Assembly (NCBI RefSeq): GCF_001311195.1
Contig: NZ_BBAJ01000012.1
Span: 1-45,612, forward strand
Direction: 5' to 3'
Source of the DNA: Lacticaseibacillus camelliae DSM 22697 = JCM 13995
GTDB taxonomy: Bacteria > Bacillota > Bacilli > Lactobacillales > Lactobacillaceae
DNA: 45,612 nucleotides
Of this stretch, positions 26,889-36,838 are shown in pieces. Positions within the stretch are counted from its first letter, which is position 1. The number at the start of each line of letters is the position of its first letter. The notes under the pieces were generated by a model that saw only the letters and a list, made by a program, of their open reading frames with translations, did not search any database and had not been told where the DNA came from. Made by a program: the position numbers and the translations under genes.

Positions 26889-29169
26889 TACCCCATCACG
26901 AATGGCGCGTAAGCAAGCGCGGCACCCGAAGAAAAAGCGGCGGTGGCTCACCGTTCTAAAAACCTTGCTGGTTGTTTTTGTGGTCGCTGTGGTCGCCGGC
27001 ATCGGACTGTTTGCGTATTACGCATCCAGTGCTCCCAAAGTGACCGAGGCCGCACTGAAATCAGGCGGCAGCTCCACGATTTACGATCGCTCAGGGAACG
27101 CTATCACGACCTTGGGCGTTGAAAGTCGTACCTACGTCGAGGCCGATCAGATCCCCCAGACGCTTAAGGACGCTGTGGTCTCAATCGAAGACCGCCGCTT
27201 TTATCAAGAGCGCTGGGGCATCGACCCCATTCGAATCGCCAGTGCGGCGATGAATAACGTCGTCGGCCGCGTGACCGGCCGCGGGTCAGGCCTGCAAGGC
27301 GGCTCGACGCTAACGCAGCAGCTGATCAAGCTGTCGGTCTTTTCGACCAAGGCTTCTGACCAGACCCTCAAGCGCAAGGCGCAAGAGGCTTGGCTGGCAA
27401 TTAAACTGGAACAGCAGTACAGCAAGGAACAGATCCTGGAATTTTACATTAACAAGGTCTACATGGATAACGCCCAGCGCGGCATGGGCACTGCAGCCAA
27501 GTACTACTTCAACAAGGACCTAAAGCAGCTTGACCTTTCGCAGACCGCACTGCTGGCCGGGATGCCGCAGTCCCCTGCCGGGTATGACCCTTATGAGCAC
27601 CCGCAGGCCGCCACGACGCGTCGCAACGAAGTCTTGCAGGCAATGGTGACGAACAAGAAGATCAGCCAAGCGCAAGCGGATGCCGCCAAGGCCAAACCGG
27701 TGACTGACGGTCTGGTCACGAAAAAGGCGCAGACCACGAACTCAGGCACGGACAAGGTCATCGATTCCTACCTCACTTCCGTCATCAAGGAAGTCAAGGC
27801 CAAAACCGGGGTCGATCCTTACAGCGAAAATCTCAAGATTTACACCAACATCGACATGAAGGCGCAGCAACGCCTGTACGATATTGTGAACACCGACCAG
27901 TATGTTCAGTTCCCCAACAATTCGCTGCAGACGGCGGTGACCATCACCAACCCGAACAACGGTCGTGTGATCGCCCAAATTGGCGGCCGCAAGACTGGTG
28001 ATGTGCGCCTGGCGTACAACCGGGCCACTCAAAACGATCGCAGCAACGGGTCGACCATGAAGCCGCTGCTGGACTACGGCCCGGCAATCGAGTACCTCAA
28101 CTACTCCACCTACCAGCAAATGGATGACGCGCCGTATACCTGGCCGAACAGCACCGCGACCCTTAACAACATTGACCATAATTACCTGGGCCGAATCTCT
28201 ATTCGCGAGGCCTTAGTCAAATCACGCAACACCGTCGCTGCCCGGACACTGGAAGCGGTTGGCCTTTCCAGGGGGCTGAATTTCCTCAAGGGGCTTGGCA
28301 TCACCCTGCCCAAAGACCAGCAGGTTTATCCGAGCGCGATTGGCGCTTCGGTGACCACAGAACAGGAAGCTGCCGCCTATTCCGCCTTTGCCAATGGCGG
28401 CACGTACTACAAGCCGACTTATGTCCGGAAAGTTGTTGACATGGAAGGCCGCACCACCAACTTCACCAGCAATGGCACCCGGGCAATGAAGGCCAGCACT
28501 GCTTACATGATCACAGACATGCTCAAGGGCGTTCTCACCGGCGGGACCGGCGTTTACGCTCGGATTCCCGGGCTACACGAAGCCGGCAAAACCGGGACTT
28601 CCGATTACGGTGATCCGGAACTTAAATCGAATCCCGCTCTCTCCGGGTTGGCCAAGGATATTTGGTTCACGGGTTACACGACCCAGCGCACAATGTCGAT
28701 TTGGACGGGCTACGACAAGCCGCTGCAAAACGGCTTGGGCAATGACTCGAACTTGATTGCCCAGCAAATCTACAAGGCAATGATGAGTTACCTTGTCGAA
28801 AGTGAAAACCTGCCAAACAAGGATTGGCACAAGCCTAGCTCAGTCCTAGTCGAGCACATCCTCAAGGGGTCGAACCCGGGCACTGCCGTGACGGGCAATA
28901 TGGCCAACACCACACGCGAGCTGTACGTCCGCGGCCATGGGCCATCCACCAAGACCGCTGTTGCCGACACGCCGACCAGCAGCTCAAGTACCAGTTCTTC
29001 GGTCAGCTCGACGTCGAGCAGTGAAACATCCTCGTCTTCGTCGTCAAGTTCAAGCGTGTCGAGTACTTCAAGCAGCGCAGTCAGCTCCAGTGAGCCGGCC
29101 ACCAGCTCCTCCTCGGCGGAAAGCTCGTCCTCAGAGACCAGCGAGACATCGTCCTCGCATCAGCAATGA
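26881..29169 (+). CDS. pbp1A: Class A penicillin-binding protein 1A
   Basis: Bifunctional peptidoglycan polymerase and crosslinker. 762 residues, intact. Basic cytoplasmic tail (1-22), one transmembrane segment (about 23-48), GT51 transglycosylase domain (catalytic Glu103 in SIEDRRFYQ, GGSTLTQQLIK), then a transpeptidase domain with S391-TMK, S448-RN and K570-TGTS. The last ~65 residues are a Ser-dominated low-complexity tail outside the membrane, ending HQQ. Start overlaps recU. The basic N-terminus could be recognised by GpsB, encoded nearby. Confidence 0.96.
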   Translation: MANTPSRMARKQARHPKKKRRWLTVLKTLLVVFVVAVVAGIGLFAYYASSAPKVTEAALKSGGSSTIYDRSGNAITTLGVESRTYVEADQIPQTLKDAVVSIEDRRFYQERWGIDPIRIASAAMNNVVGRVTGRGSGLQGGSTLTQQLIKLSVFSTKASDQTLKRKAQEAWLAIKLEQQYSKEQILEFYINKVYMDNAQRGMGTAAKYYFNKDLKQLDLSQTALLAGMPQSPAGYDPYEHPQAATTRRNEVLQAMVTNKKISQAQADAAKAKPVTDGLVTKKAQTTNSGTDKVIDSYLTSVIKEVKAKTGVDPYSENLKIYTNIDMKAQQRLYDIVNTDQYVQFPNNSLQTAVTITNPNNGRVIAQIGGRKTGDVRLAYNRATQNDRSNGSTMKPLLDYGPAIEYLNYSTYQQMDDAPYTWPNSTATLNNIDHNYLGRISIREALVKSRNTVAARTLEAVGLSRGLNFLKGLGITLPKDQQVYPSAIGASVTTEQEAAAYSAFANGGTYYKPTYVRKVVDMEGRTTNFTSNGTRAMKASTAYMITDMLKGVLTGGTGVYARIPGLHEAGKTGTSDYGDPELKSNPALSGLAKDIWFTGYTTQRTMSIWTGYDKPLQNGLGNDSNLIAQQIYKAMMSYLVESENLPNKDWHKPSSVLVEHILKGSNPGTAVTGNMANTTRELYVRGHGPSTKTAVADTPTSSSSTSSSVSSTSSSETSSSSSSSSSVSSTSSSAVSSSEPATSSSSAESSSSETSETSSSHQQ

Positions 29170-29199
29170 TCCCCCACCAGAGATTTTGAACACAAAATC

Positions 29200-29241
29200 A
29201 AAGGCCTTGCCGTTTAATGAAAACGGCAAGGCCTTTTTCGT
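29200..29241. terminator. Bidirectional terminator between pbp1A and comEB
   Basis: Perfect 16-bp stem AAAGGCCTTGCCGTTT (29200-29215) / complement (29221-29236) with an AATGA loop; T-run on the right, A-run on the left. Ends both convergent transcripts. Confidence 0.92.
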
Positions 29242-29708
29242 CATTTCGCTGTCACCGTGACTTGGGTCGTTTCAATGTGATGGTCCCGGAAAAGGTGGAC
29301 CGCGTACGGGTCGTTATGGTAGTCATGCGCATAGTAGACACGCTTGACCCCGGCCTGGATCAAGGCTTTGGTGCAGTTTAGGCACGGATAATACGTCACG
29401 TACACAGCAGCGCCGCGCGTTGAGACCCCATTTTCGGCACACTGTAAGATCGCGTTCATCTCGGCGTGCAGCGTGCGAATGCAGTGCCCATCACGCATCA
29501 GATGGCCGGCGTCATCGCAGTGCGGATCGCCGGAAATACTGCCATTGTAGCCGGTGGCAATAATGCGATGATCGACGACCAGCAGCGCCCCCACCGTCGC
29601 GCGCTCGCAGGTCGAGCGCTGGGCGACAACGGTTGCGAGCTGCATGAAGTAGTGATCCCAGGATTCGCGGTGCTGATGCCGGGTCGAAGACACAATTTGA
29701 TCTGTCAT
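29241..29708 (-). CDS. comEB: dCMP deaminase family protein
   Basis: Zinc deaminase converting dCMP to dUMP for dTTP synthesis. 155 residues, intact. Zinc motif HAE at 81-83 and PCxxC at 108-112 (YYPCLNC); GYNGSISGDPHCDD is the substrate loop. ATG 29708 overlaps the nth stop as ATGA. The ComEB name comes from the Bacillus com operon; here it sits after nth, not with other competence genes. Confidence 0.93.
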   Translation of the reverse strand: MTDQIVSSTRHQHRESWDHYFMQLATVVAQRSTCERATVGALLVVDHRIIATGYNGSISGDPHCDDAGHLMRDGHCIRTLHAEMNAILQCAENGVSTRGAAVYVTYYPCLNCTKALIQAGVKRVYYAHDYHNDPYAVHLFRDHHIETTQVTVTAK

Positions 29709-30367
29709 TTTGATTGACCTTCTTTCAGTGGCTTGTACTCATTCTTGAACGCCTGCCACGCAGGGTCAGGCGGCAGCTGCGGGTGCCGGGCGGTCAGCCA
29801 TTCGCGGCCCAGGCGGATCAACCCCCGGTGCAGGCGGATCCACGTCTCCGGTTGCATAAGGTGTTCAAGCCGCGCTTGAATCTGGTCGGGCGTGGCTTTT
29901 TGCGGCGCAATGCCAAACCCCTTGATGATGCGGCTGACGTGCGTATCGACCGCGATGCCTGGGATGCCAAACGCATCGGTGCGCACCACGGTCGCGGTTT
30001 TGCGGCCGACGCCTGGCAGGCTTGTCAGGGCTGCGTAGGTTTGCGGGACCTGACCGTTAAAATGGTCAACTAAGGCTGCGGAAAGCGCCTTGAGGTATTT
30101 TGCCTTGTTGTGATAAAGTCCCAGCCGGTCAATTTTGGCCTCGATTTCGGCCAGCGGTGCGGCGGCCATGACCGCCGGGGTTGGATACGCGGCAAACAAC
30201 GCCGGCGTGCAGGCATTGACTGCCACATCGGTGGTTTGTGCCGACAACATCACCGCGACAAGGATCTGATACGGACTGGTCGCATTCAGCGTCGGCTGCG
30301 GATCCGGGTAAAGGTCAAGCACGAGCCGCAGCAACTGCTGCGCCCGTGCATTCGTCATTTTGCTCAT
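29705..30367 (-). CDS. nth: Endonuclease III without Fe-S cysteines
   Basis: DNA glycosylase/AP lyase for oxidised pyrimidines. 220 residues, intact. Helix-hairpin-helix LPGVGRKTATVV with catalytic Lys123, and Asp141 in VDTHVSRI. The usual C-terminal C-x6-C-x2-C-x5-C cluster is absent: the region reads HRGLIRLGREWLTARHPQLP, and the only Cys of the protein is Cys53. So the [4Fe-4S] cluster should be missing. ATG overlaps the dnaD stop (ATGA), and comEB overlaps its own end, so dnaD-nth-comEB are translationally linked. Confidence 0.93.
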   Translation of the reverse strand: MSKMTNARAQQLLRLVLDLYPDPQPTLNATSPYQILVAVMLSAQTTDVAVNACTPALFAAYPTPAVMAAAPLAEIEAKIDRLGLYHNKAKYLKALSAALVDHFNGQVPQTYAALTSLPGVGRKTATVVRTDAFGIPGIAVDTHVSRIIKGFGIAPQKATPDQIQARLEHLMQPETWIRLHRGLIRLGREWLTARHPQLPPDPAWQAFKNEYKPLKEGQSK

Positions 30368-30975
30368 AGGCCCAAGTGCCTTTCCTGCTCGGCTTGGACC
30401 TGAGCCGGGGTCGTCAGGTGCTTTTTCTCCCAGTTGAGCAAGATCCGGTCCATGTACCGCAGCGAGTACGCCTGGTTCAAAACGGCCTCGCGCAGGGCCA
30501 GGTTGATCATGTCCGGTGCGTAGTGGTCAATGGTCAGCCAGTCGGTAATAGTCTGCTGCTCGATGGGCGACAGCGGCCGGCCAAACTCAGCCTCGATTTG
30601 GCTGAACACCTGCTGATTCGGCGCCTGCGCAGGTGAGACGGCTTGGCCTCCCGCGGGTTTAAGCACCTGGTCCAGCAGTGGTGTCACGTCGTACTGATCC
30701 AGCGTGCGGCCGCCTTTGCCAGGCCGCTGCACCAGCTGGATCGCCTTTTTTTGAATCAGTGTTTCGATCACGGTGTATAAATCCTGCTTTTTGAGCTTGG
30801 TCGCGGCGGCCAGGGCCCCCAGCTCCGGGGCCTCAGTGTGGTGCTGCCCCCAGTTCGCGAGAAACAGGTAAACGATAAATTCGCGGTGCGTCAACGTCGT
30901 CTCACTGAAATGCGCAAACAACGCCTGCGACAAACTGGTTTGGCCGGCGGCGAGGTAACTGCTTAGCTCTGCCAT
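30364..30975 (-). CDS. dnaD: DnaD primosome protein
   Basis: Helps load the replicative helicase at initiation and restart. ATG 30975 behind AAAGGGGGTG; upstream residues in the frame read through asnS and are not coding. 203 residues: N-terminal winged-helix domain (about 15-110, with ELGALAAATKLKKQDLYTVIETLIQ) and a C-terminal DnaB_2/DnaD domain ending with YMDRILLNWEKKHL, the conserved YxxxILxxW element. A run of seven A in TLIQKKA is read without frameshift. Lies after the asnS terminator. Confidence 0.92.
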   Translation of the reverse strand: MAELSSYLAAGQTSLSQALFAHFSETTLTHREFIVYLFLANWGQHHTEAPELGALAAATKLKKQDLYTVIETLIQKKAIQLVQRPGKGGRTLDQYDVTPLLDQVLKPAGGQAVSPAQAPNQQVFSQIEAEFGRPLSPIEQQTITDWLTIDHYAPDMINLALREAVLNQAYSLRYMDRILLNWEKKHLTTPAQVQAEQERHLGL

Positions 30976-30996
30976 GACGGCACCCCCTTTCTTGAC

Positions 30997-31021
30997 AAAA
31001 AAAGCCGGGCCTAAGCCCAGC
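30997..31021 (-). terminator. Terminator after asnS
   Basis: Minus strand GCTGGGC (31021-31015), a TTAG loop, GCCCGGC (31010-31004) then seven T (31003-30997). dnaD begins 22 bases beyond, so either readthrough or a weak unrecognised promoter serves dnaD. Confidence 0.82.
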
Positions 31022-31028
31022 CCTGATA

Positions 31029-32327
31029 TCACGGCTTTAAACGGTTGATCATCCGTGGGAACGGAATCGATTCGCGCAGGTGGTCCAGGTGGCAGATCCA
31101 CGTGATGGCGCGCTCGAAGCCCAGGCCAAAGCCCGAGTGTGGCACGCTGCCGTACTTGCGCAGATCCAAGTACCATTCGTACTCGGAAAGATCCAAGCCC
31201 TTGGCCTCAATGGCGGCCTTCAGCTTGTCATAGTCAGTCTCCCGCTCGGAGCCACCAATGATTTCGCCGTAGCCTTCCGGTGCCAGCAGGTCGGCGCAGA
31301 CGTAAGTATCGTCGCGACCTTCTTCCGGCAGCATGTAAAATGGCTTGATTGCCTTCGGGTAGTTCAGGACGAAGACCGGCTGTTCAAACTGTTCGGACAA
31401 ATAGGTTTCCTCAGGTGACCCGAGGTCGTCGCCCCACTTGGTGTCAAACCCGCCTTCCTGCAGCATCTCGATGGCTTTGTCATAGCGGATCTGAGGATAC
31501 GGGGTCTTGGTGTAGCGCTTGAGGATCTCCGGATCGCGGTCGATCAGCTTCAGCTCGTACGCACAGTTATCAAGGACGGACTGGACCAGAAAGGCGATGT
31601 AGTTTTCCTGAACCTTCAGGCTCTCGGCCTGATGCGTGAACGCCATCTCGGGTTCGATCATCCAAAATTCGGTGAGGTGACGGCGCGTCTTGCTTTTTTC
31701 GGCGCGGAAGACCGGGCCGAACGTGAAGACCTTGCCGTACGCCATCGCCCCGGCCTCGGCGTACAACTGGCCGGACTGGCTCAGGTAGGCCTTTTGGTCA
31801 AAGTAGTCGGTTTCAAACAGCTCCGTCGTCCCTTCTGGCGCACTGCCAGTCAGAATCGGCGGGTCCATTTTGATGAAGCCTTCCTTGTTGAAGAATTCAT
31901 AAGTGGCCCGCACCATTTCGTTGCGGATCTGCTGGATCGCGAACTGGCGCTTGCTGCGCAGCCACAGGTGCCGGTGGTCGAGTAAGAACTCGATGCCGTG
32001 TTCCTTGGGCGTGATTGGGTAGTCTTCGCTTTCTCCGACCACTTCGATGTCGTGGACTTCGATCTCGTAGCCAAAGTGGCTGCGTGAATCTTCATGAATT
32101 TCGCCGGTCAGCCACATGCTGGTTTCCTGCCGCATTTCCTTGGCCGTCTGGAAAACTTCCTCGCTGACCTTATTTTTCAGCACGACCCCTTGGAAAAAGG
32201 CCGAACCGTCGCGCAACTGCAGAAAAGCGATTTTCCCGCTTGAGCGCTTGTCGGTCAGCCAGGCCCCGATACGAACTTCTTCATTTACGTGATCCTTTGC
32301 GTCTTTGATGCGGATCTCTTGCGTCAT
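31029..32327 (-). CDS. asnS: Asparaginyl-tRNA synthetase
   Basis: Class II synthetase charging tRNA-Asn. 432 residues, intact. N-terminal OB-fold anticodon-binding domain ([24 protein letters not shown]), then the class II core: motif 2 [19 protein letters not shown] and motif 3 [13 protein letters not shown] 32327 after GGGGA. It follows aspB by 16 bases, the same pairing as in Bacillus, where aspartate formation and asparaginyl-tRNA synthesis lie together. Confidence 0.97.
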   Translation of the reverse strand: MTQEIRIKDAKDHVNEEVRIGAWLTDKRSSGKIAFLQLRDGSAFFQGVVLKNKVSEEVFQTAKEMRQETSMWLTGEIHEDSRSHFGYEIEVHDIEVVGESEDYPITPKEHGIEFLLDHRHLWLRSKRQFAIQQIRNEMVRATYEFFNKEGFIKMDPPILTGSAPEGTTELFETDYFDQKAYLSQSGQLYAEAGAMAYGKVFTFGPVFRAEKSKTRRHLTEFWMIEPEMAFTHQAESLKVQENYIAFLVQSVLDNCAYELKLIDRDPEILKRYTKTPYPQIRYDKAIEMLQEGGFDTKWGDDLGSPEETYLSEQFEQPVFVLNYPKAIKPFYMLPEEGRDDTYVCADLLAPEGYGEIIGGSERETDYDKLKAAIEAKGLDLSEYEWYLDLRKYGSVPHSGFGLGFERAITWICHLDHLRESIPFPRMINRLKP

Positions 32328-32343
32328 TGGTTATTTCCCCTTA

Positions 32344-33521
32344 CTAGTTATTTCCAACAAAATTTTCGATGCGGCCCACTGCATCAAGCAGCGATGCCTT
32401 GTCTGTGGCGTAACTCAGGCGGGCATAGTCCGGCATGCCGAACGCCCGGCCGGGCACCAGGCCACGCCGGTTTCCTGCAGCAGCGCAGCCACGAAGTCGT
32501 CGACACTGGTGTAGTGCGTGAGCGCGGCGGCGCGCTTGACCTGCGGAAACAGGTAAAACGCCCCTTGCGGCTTTTCAGGCAGGTCGAAGCCCGGCAGCTT
32601 TTGCACCAGCGGAAAAATCGTATTCAGCCGGTCCTCAAACGCCTGACGCATGGTTTCCACCGCTGTGCCGTCGCTGGTAAAGGCGGCCACCGCCGCGTAC
32701 TGACTGGCCGCAGTCGGATTGCCAGTCGCGTGGCCCAACAACTTACCCAAGGCGTCAATCAGCTTCTCGGGTCCGGCCGCAAAGCCGATGCGCCAGCCGG
32801 TCATCGCGTATGATTTCGACACCCCGGAGATCAGCACCGTATTGGCAGTGATAGCCGGATCAATCTCGATCATCGAGGTGTAACTCGCCCCGTTGTAAAT
32901 AAGGTCGCGATAAATGTCGTCGGCCACGACTAAAATCCCGTGCTGCAGTGCCCAGTTGCCGATCAGGGTCAGCTCTTGGCGGGCGTATACCGCGCCGCTA
33001 GGATTTTGCGGTGAATTGATGATCACGGCGCGGGTCTTCCGCGTCCGCTGGGCCTCCAGCTCATCCACAGTCACCTTGAAGTGGGCAGCCGCCACGACTG
33101 CGCGTGGCACCCCACCAGCCAGGCGAATCTGTTCAACATAGGACACCCAGCCCGGCGTCGGGACAAGGACCTCATCACCGGGGTCGAGCAGCACCTGAAA
33201 CAGCCCGTACAGGGCCAGCTTGGCACCGGTCGTCACGGCAATTTGCGATTTGGCGTAAGTCACGCCTGTTTGCTTGGCCACGTGAGCGGCGATGGCGTCC
33301 TTCAGCTCTGCGATCCCGGTCGCCGGCGTGTAGAAGCTGGCCTGGCCGGAATTGATGGCAGCAGTTGCCGCGGCGTCGATGAACTGAGGCGTCGTGAAGT
33401 CGGGCTGGCCGATCGACAGGTCGATCACGTCCTGCCCCTTTGCTTTCATTTGCTTGGTGAGGGTACTGATCGCCAGTGTGGCCGATGGGGAAACACTGTT
33501 GATACGCTTAGACAGATGCAT
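32344..33521 (-). CDS. aspB: Aspartate-type aminotransferase, class I (one apparent indel)
   Basis: PLP-dependent transfer between aspartate/2-oxoglutarate or related acids. ATG 33521 behind GAGGAGG. Asn in NSPQNPSGAV and the PLP lysine Lys236 in SGVSKSYAMTGWRIGF are conserved. One C is missing near 32463: GVAWCPAG should read GVALVPGRAFGMPDYARLSY. With it the protein ends at TAG 32344, 392 residues. Substrate specificity is inferred from family and synteny with ypmB-aspB-asnS. Confidence 0.92.
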
Positions 33522-33542
33522 CTAATTCCTCCTCGAAGACGG

Positions 33543-34031
33543 TCACAAGTTGTTAATCGCGTTGACCTGTGAGCCGGTCTTGAAATCGTATGTCACGTAT
33601 CCCAGTTTACCAGACTTTGTGATATAGCCAACATCCCAGACGAATTTCTTTGCCCGCCAGCGCATCCCCACGTTCAGGATCTTGCGCGGAGCAAATTTGG
33701 CCTGAGCCTGGGCAACGGCAGTGCTGCGACTGATGCCGCTGCGCTGAGGCGTCACCCGGACCTTACCGGTTTTCTGGCGAATGAGGACATACACCGGCTG
33801 GTTCTTACTGGTGGTGCCCTGCACTGTCAGGTAGGCGTTATCCTCTTTGTCCCAGTAGAAATTAGAAACCTGATCCACGTCAGCCGTTTTGCGGGCAATC
33901 GCGATTGCCTGACGACGAACTGAGTGGAGCGGGCTTAAGGCGCGAACATAAGCGCCAATGATGATGGCCAAAATCACGAGGCCGATGGCGGGGCCGATCA
34001 GGTTCCGCCACTGCATTCGATTACTGCGCAT
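33543..34031 (-). CDS. ypmB: YpmB-like membrane-anchored protein (DUF5590/PepSY-like)
   Basis: 162 residues. ATG 34031 after AGGAGG, overlapping the dinG end by 11 bases. Short basic start, one transmembrane helix (about 10-32: LIGPAIGLVILAIIIGAYV), then an extracellular part with two PepSY-like repeats (AIAIARKTADVDQVSNFYWD and AVAQAQAKFAPRKILNVGM). Function unknown; position between dinG and aspB is conserved in Firmicutes. Confidence 0.85.
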   Translation of the reverse strand: MRSNRMQWRNLIGPAIGLVILAIIIGAYVRALSPLHSVRRQAIAIARKTADVDQVSNFYWDKEDNAYLTVQGTTSKNQPVYVLIRQKTGKVRVTPQRSGISRSTAVAQAQAKFAPRKILNVGMRWRAKKFVWDVGYITKSGKLGYVTYDFKTGSQVNAINNL

Positions 34032-36811
34032 CGTGCGCCTCCTTGTTAATGATTGTGTGATCAAGCCAGGCCGCCGCCAAGGGGACCAATTCCGCAAGCG
34101 GCAAACTCATCGGCTTCAGGTTGGGCAGGCTTTTGGCCATCTGCCGGCCGTAAGCCGTGGTGCCCAGGCGCGGATCCAAAACGACGAAGACGCCGCGGTC
34201 GCGCTCGGTGCGGATCAGCCGGCCAAAGCTCTGCCGAAAGCGCAGGATCGCGCGCGGCAGCATGTCGGCCGCAAACGGGTCCTCTCCGCGTGCGGTCAGC
34301 GCCTGTTCACGCGCCTTGACCTCGGGGCGCTCCGGGTTATCGAACGGCAGCCGAGTGAGGATCACCTGCTCGAGCTGCTTATCCGGATAATCGACGCCTT
34401 CAAAGAAGCTGGCCGCGCCCAGCAGCAGTGTCTGGTCCCCCACCGCAAAGCGCTTGGCGATCCGCGAGGCCGTGCCGGTGACCCCTTGGGCCAGCAGTTC
34501 CTTGCGGCCGGCAATGGGCATCGCCGAAAGCCGCGCGAAGACCTTTTCGATCATCTTCAGTGAGGTAAACAGGACCAGCGTTTGGTGCCGGTTATCGGCC
34601 AGTTGGGCGATTGCGCGGGCGAGGTAGTCCGCGTAGACGTCAGTGGGCAAATCCTGCGCATTCGGCGCGTCACTTGCCAGAAACGCCTGGGCCTGCTGCT
34701 TATAGTGGAACGGGCTGCGCAAGCGCAGGGTTTGCGCTTCTGGGAAGTCCTGGTAGCCCAGCTGGGCGGCCAGAAAGTCAAATTTGCGGCCCACGGTCAA
34801 AGTCGCGCCGACAAACACCGGCGCGGTGAACCTAGAGAGTTCATCTTGAATGATAGCACCCGCAGCGAAACGCGTCCAAGTCACGGCCAAACTCAGTCGG
34901 TCATTTTGGTTGGCCAGCGTCAAACTGACGACCACCTGGGCCTTGGCCAAGGCAGAAATGTCCAATTGACCCAAGCGGTCGCTTTGCCGCTGCAGCGCGC
35001 TGAGCAGACCGGCTAGGCCTTCAAGCACAGGGGCGGTCCCAAAGTGACTGTGCTGAGTTTGGACGGTCTGCGCAACTGCCGTGACCGTTGTCAGCAGCGC
35101 AGGGAGCTGCCGCCTGAACGCCGTAAGCGGGCCTGCCAGCTCCTCATTCAGCCAGGCGATTCCCGCTGGGTCGAGAGTCTGACTGACCCGGCCGCTGGGG
35201 TGCGCAGTTGGCGCAAACGTGTGCCGGTAGAGCCGGTCTTGCAGGTGCTCAATTTGCCCCTGCAGTGCTTCGCTCGCAGTGATGGCGCGTGAGAGTTGAT
35301 ACGTCAGGTTCGATGAGTCGCCGACCAACTGACTCAGCCCTTCCCCGTGCTGCCCTTCAATGAAGGTCAACAACTGGCCCAACCGACGCCTCAGTTTGCC
35401 GAGGTCCAGGGTGCGGGAAAAAGCCTCCGCAGTGGTATCAGCAAAGTGTTGCGCCTCATCGACGACCAGGTAGTGGCAGGACTCAGGAAGCGCCTGAAAA
35501 TGCCGGGCTAAGTACGCGTGGTTGGTGACGATGATCGCCGCTTGGCGCATTTTGGCTTTCAGCCGCACCAGAAAATCGGCATCGGCATAAGGGCCGCGCA
35601 CCGCTAACCGCTCGTCGCCGGTCGCTTGAATGCGGGCAAACAGCGGGGCGTGATAATTCGTCAGCTGCAGCTCGTCCAAGTCGCCGGTTTCGGTTTGCGT
35701 CAGCCACACGATGATTTTCAGTTGCAACAGGCGCGTCTGCCGGTTAGGCCGCGGCAGCTGCAAACTGGCGGCAAATTTGGCTAGGTCCAAGTAATGCCGC
35801 GGGCTTTTCAGCAGCACCGCCGGCAGGGTCAAGCCCGTCAGCTCACGCACACTTTGAAGCTCCTTGGCAACCAGTTGCGTCTGCAGCACCGTGGTGTGGG
35901 TGGTGACCACCAGCTGGTGTTTGGGGTCGGCCAGATAAGCGTACGGCAGCAGATACCCCAGACTCTTTCCGGCCCCGGTCCCCGCCTCAATCATCAGCGG
36001 CTTTTGGGGACCAACCGCATTGTCGTGAATCAGATCCATCATGCGCGCCTGGACCTGCCGGAACCGAAAACGCGGTCTGAGCAGCGCCTTTTTGGCCGTC
36101 GCATCAGCGGGATAAACGGCCTGGCCTGCCTCGGGTTCTGCCGGTCGCGGCCGCCGGATCACCAACTCCCCCACTTGTTCGAGCTGATCGGGCAGCGGGC
36201 GGTCAGAGGTCACGGCATCACTCAAAAAGTGCCCCGTGTCGCGCAGCAAAAAAAGCACCATGGCGACTTAAGCTTCTCTGAGTCGCACTGGGCAGCGCCT
36301 GAAACACGGCGCGCAGCCGCCACAGGAGCTTGGCAGTGCTGATGGCGTCACTGTCGGCCCGGTGCGGATGGTCATGCGTGATGCCCAGCGCCGCGGTCAA
36401 GTCACTGAGGCGGTAACTCGCCTGCGTGGGCAGCAGGAGCTGTGCCAGCTCCACCGTGTCCACTGCGGGATTGGTCAGCGGCTGCTGCCCAGCCAGCGTC
36501 AAGGCGTGCGACAAGAACGGATAATCAAAATTGACATTGTGGGCGACAATCACTGTATCCGCGATCAAATCGCGGATTTTGGCGGCCACATCCGCGAAGT
36601 ACGGAGCCGCGGTCAAATCGGCCGGGTGAATCCCGGTCAGCTGCTGGATCGCCGCAGGTACCGGGCGGTCCGGGTTGATCATCTGCGACATCGTCGAGAT
36701 GATGTGCCCGCCTTGCATGACCGCGCACCCAAACTGGATGATGCGGTCCGAGTCGCGCTCGGTCCCGGTGGTTTCAAGATCGATCACCGCGTACACTGTG
36801 TCGCCCTGCAT
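34021..36811 (-). CDS. dinG: DinG-family exonuclease/helicase (one apparent indel)
   Basis: Gram-positive DinG: an N-terminal DEDDh 3'-5' exonuclease joined to a superfamily 2 helicase-like part. Exonuclease motifs: VIDLETTG, HNVNFDYPF and HRADSDAI, all acidic residues and the His present. Helicase part: Walker A EAGTGAGKS, Walker B VVDEAQH, C-terminal SFGRLIRTERDRG. The run at 36248-36254 has seven bases; six joins RHGAFLLRDTGHF. About 929 residues, like the Bacillus protein. ATG 36811 is preferred over ATG 36817 on ribosome-binding-site spacing (AAGGA). The Fe-S cysteines of E. coli DinG are not part of this family. Confidence 0.92.
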
Positions 36812-36838
36812 GTGCATTCTTCCTTCCGTTCTCCAAAA

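Noticed and set aside
34582-35016. Plus-strand frames opposite dinG
   Set aside because: No start context, and fully covered by the conserved helicase domain on the other strand.
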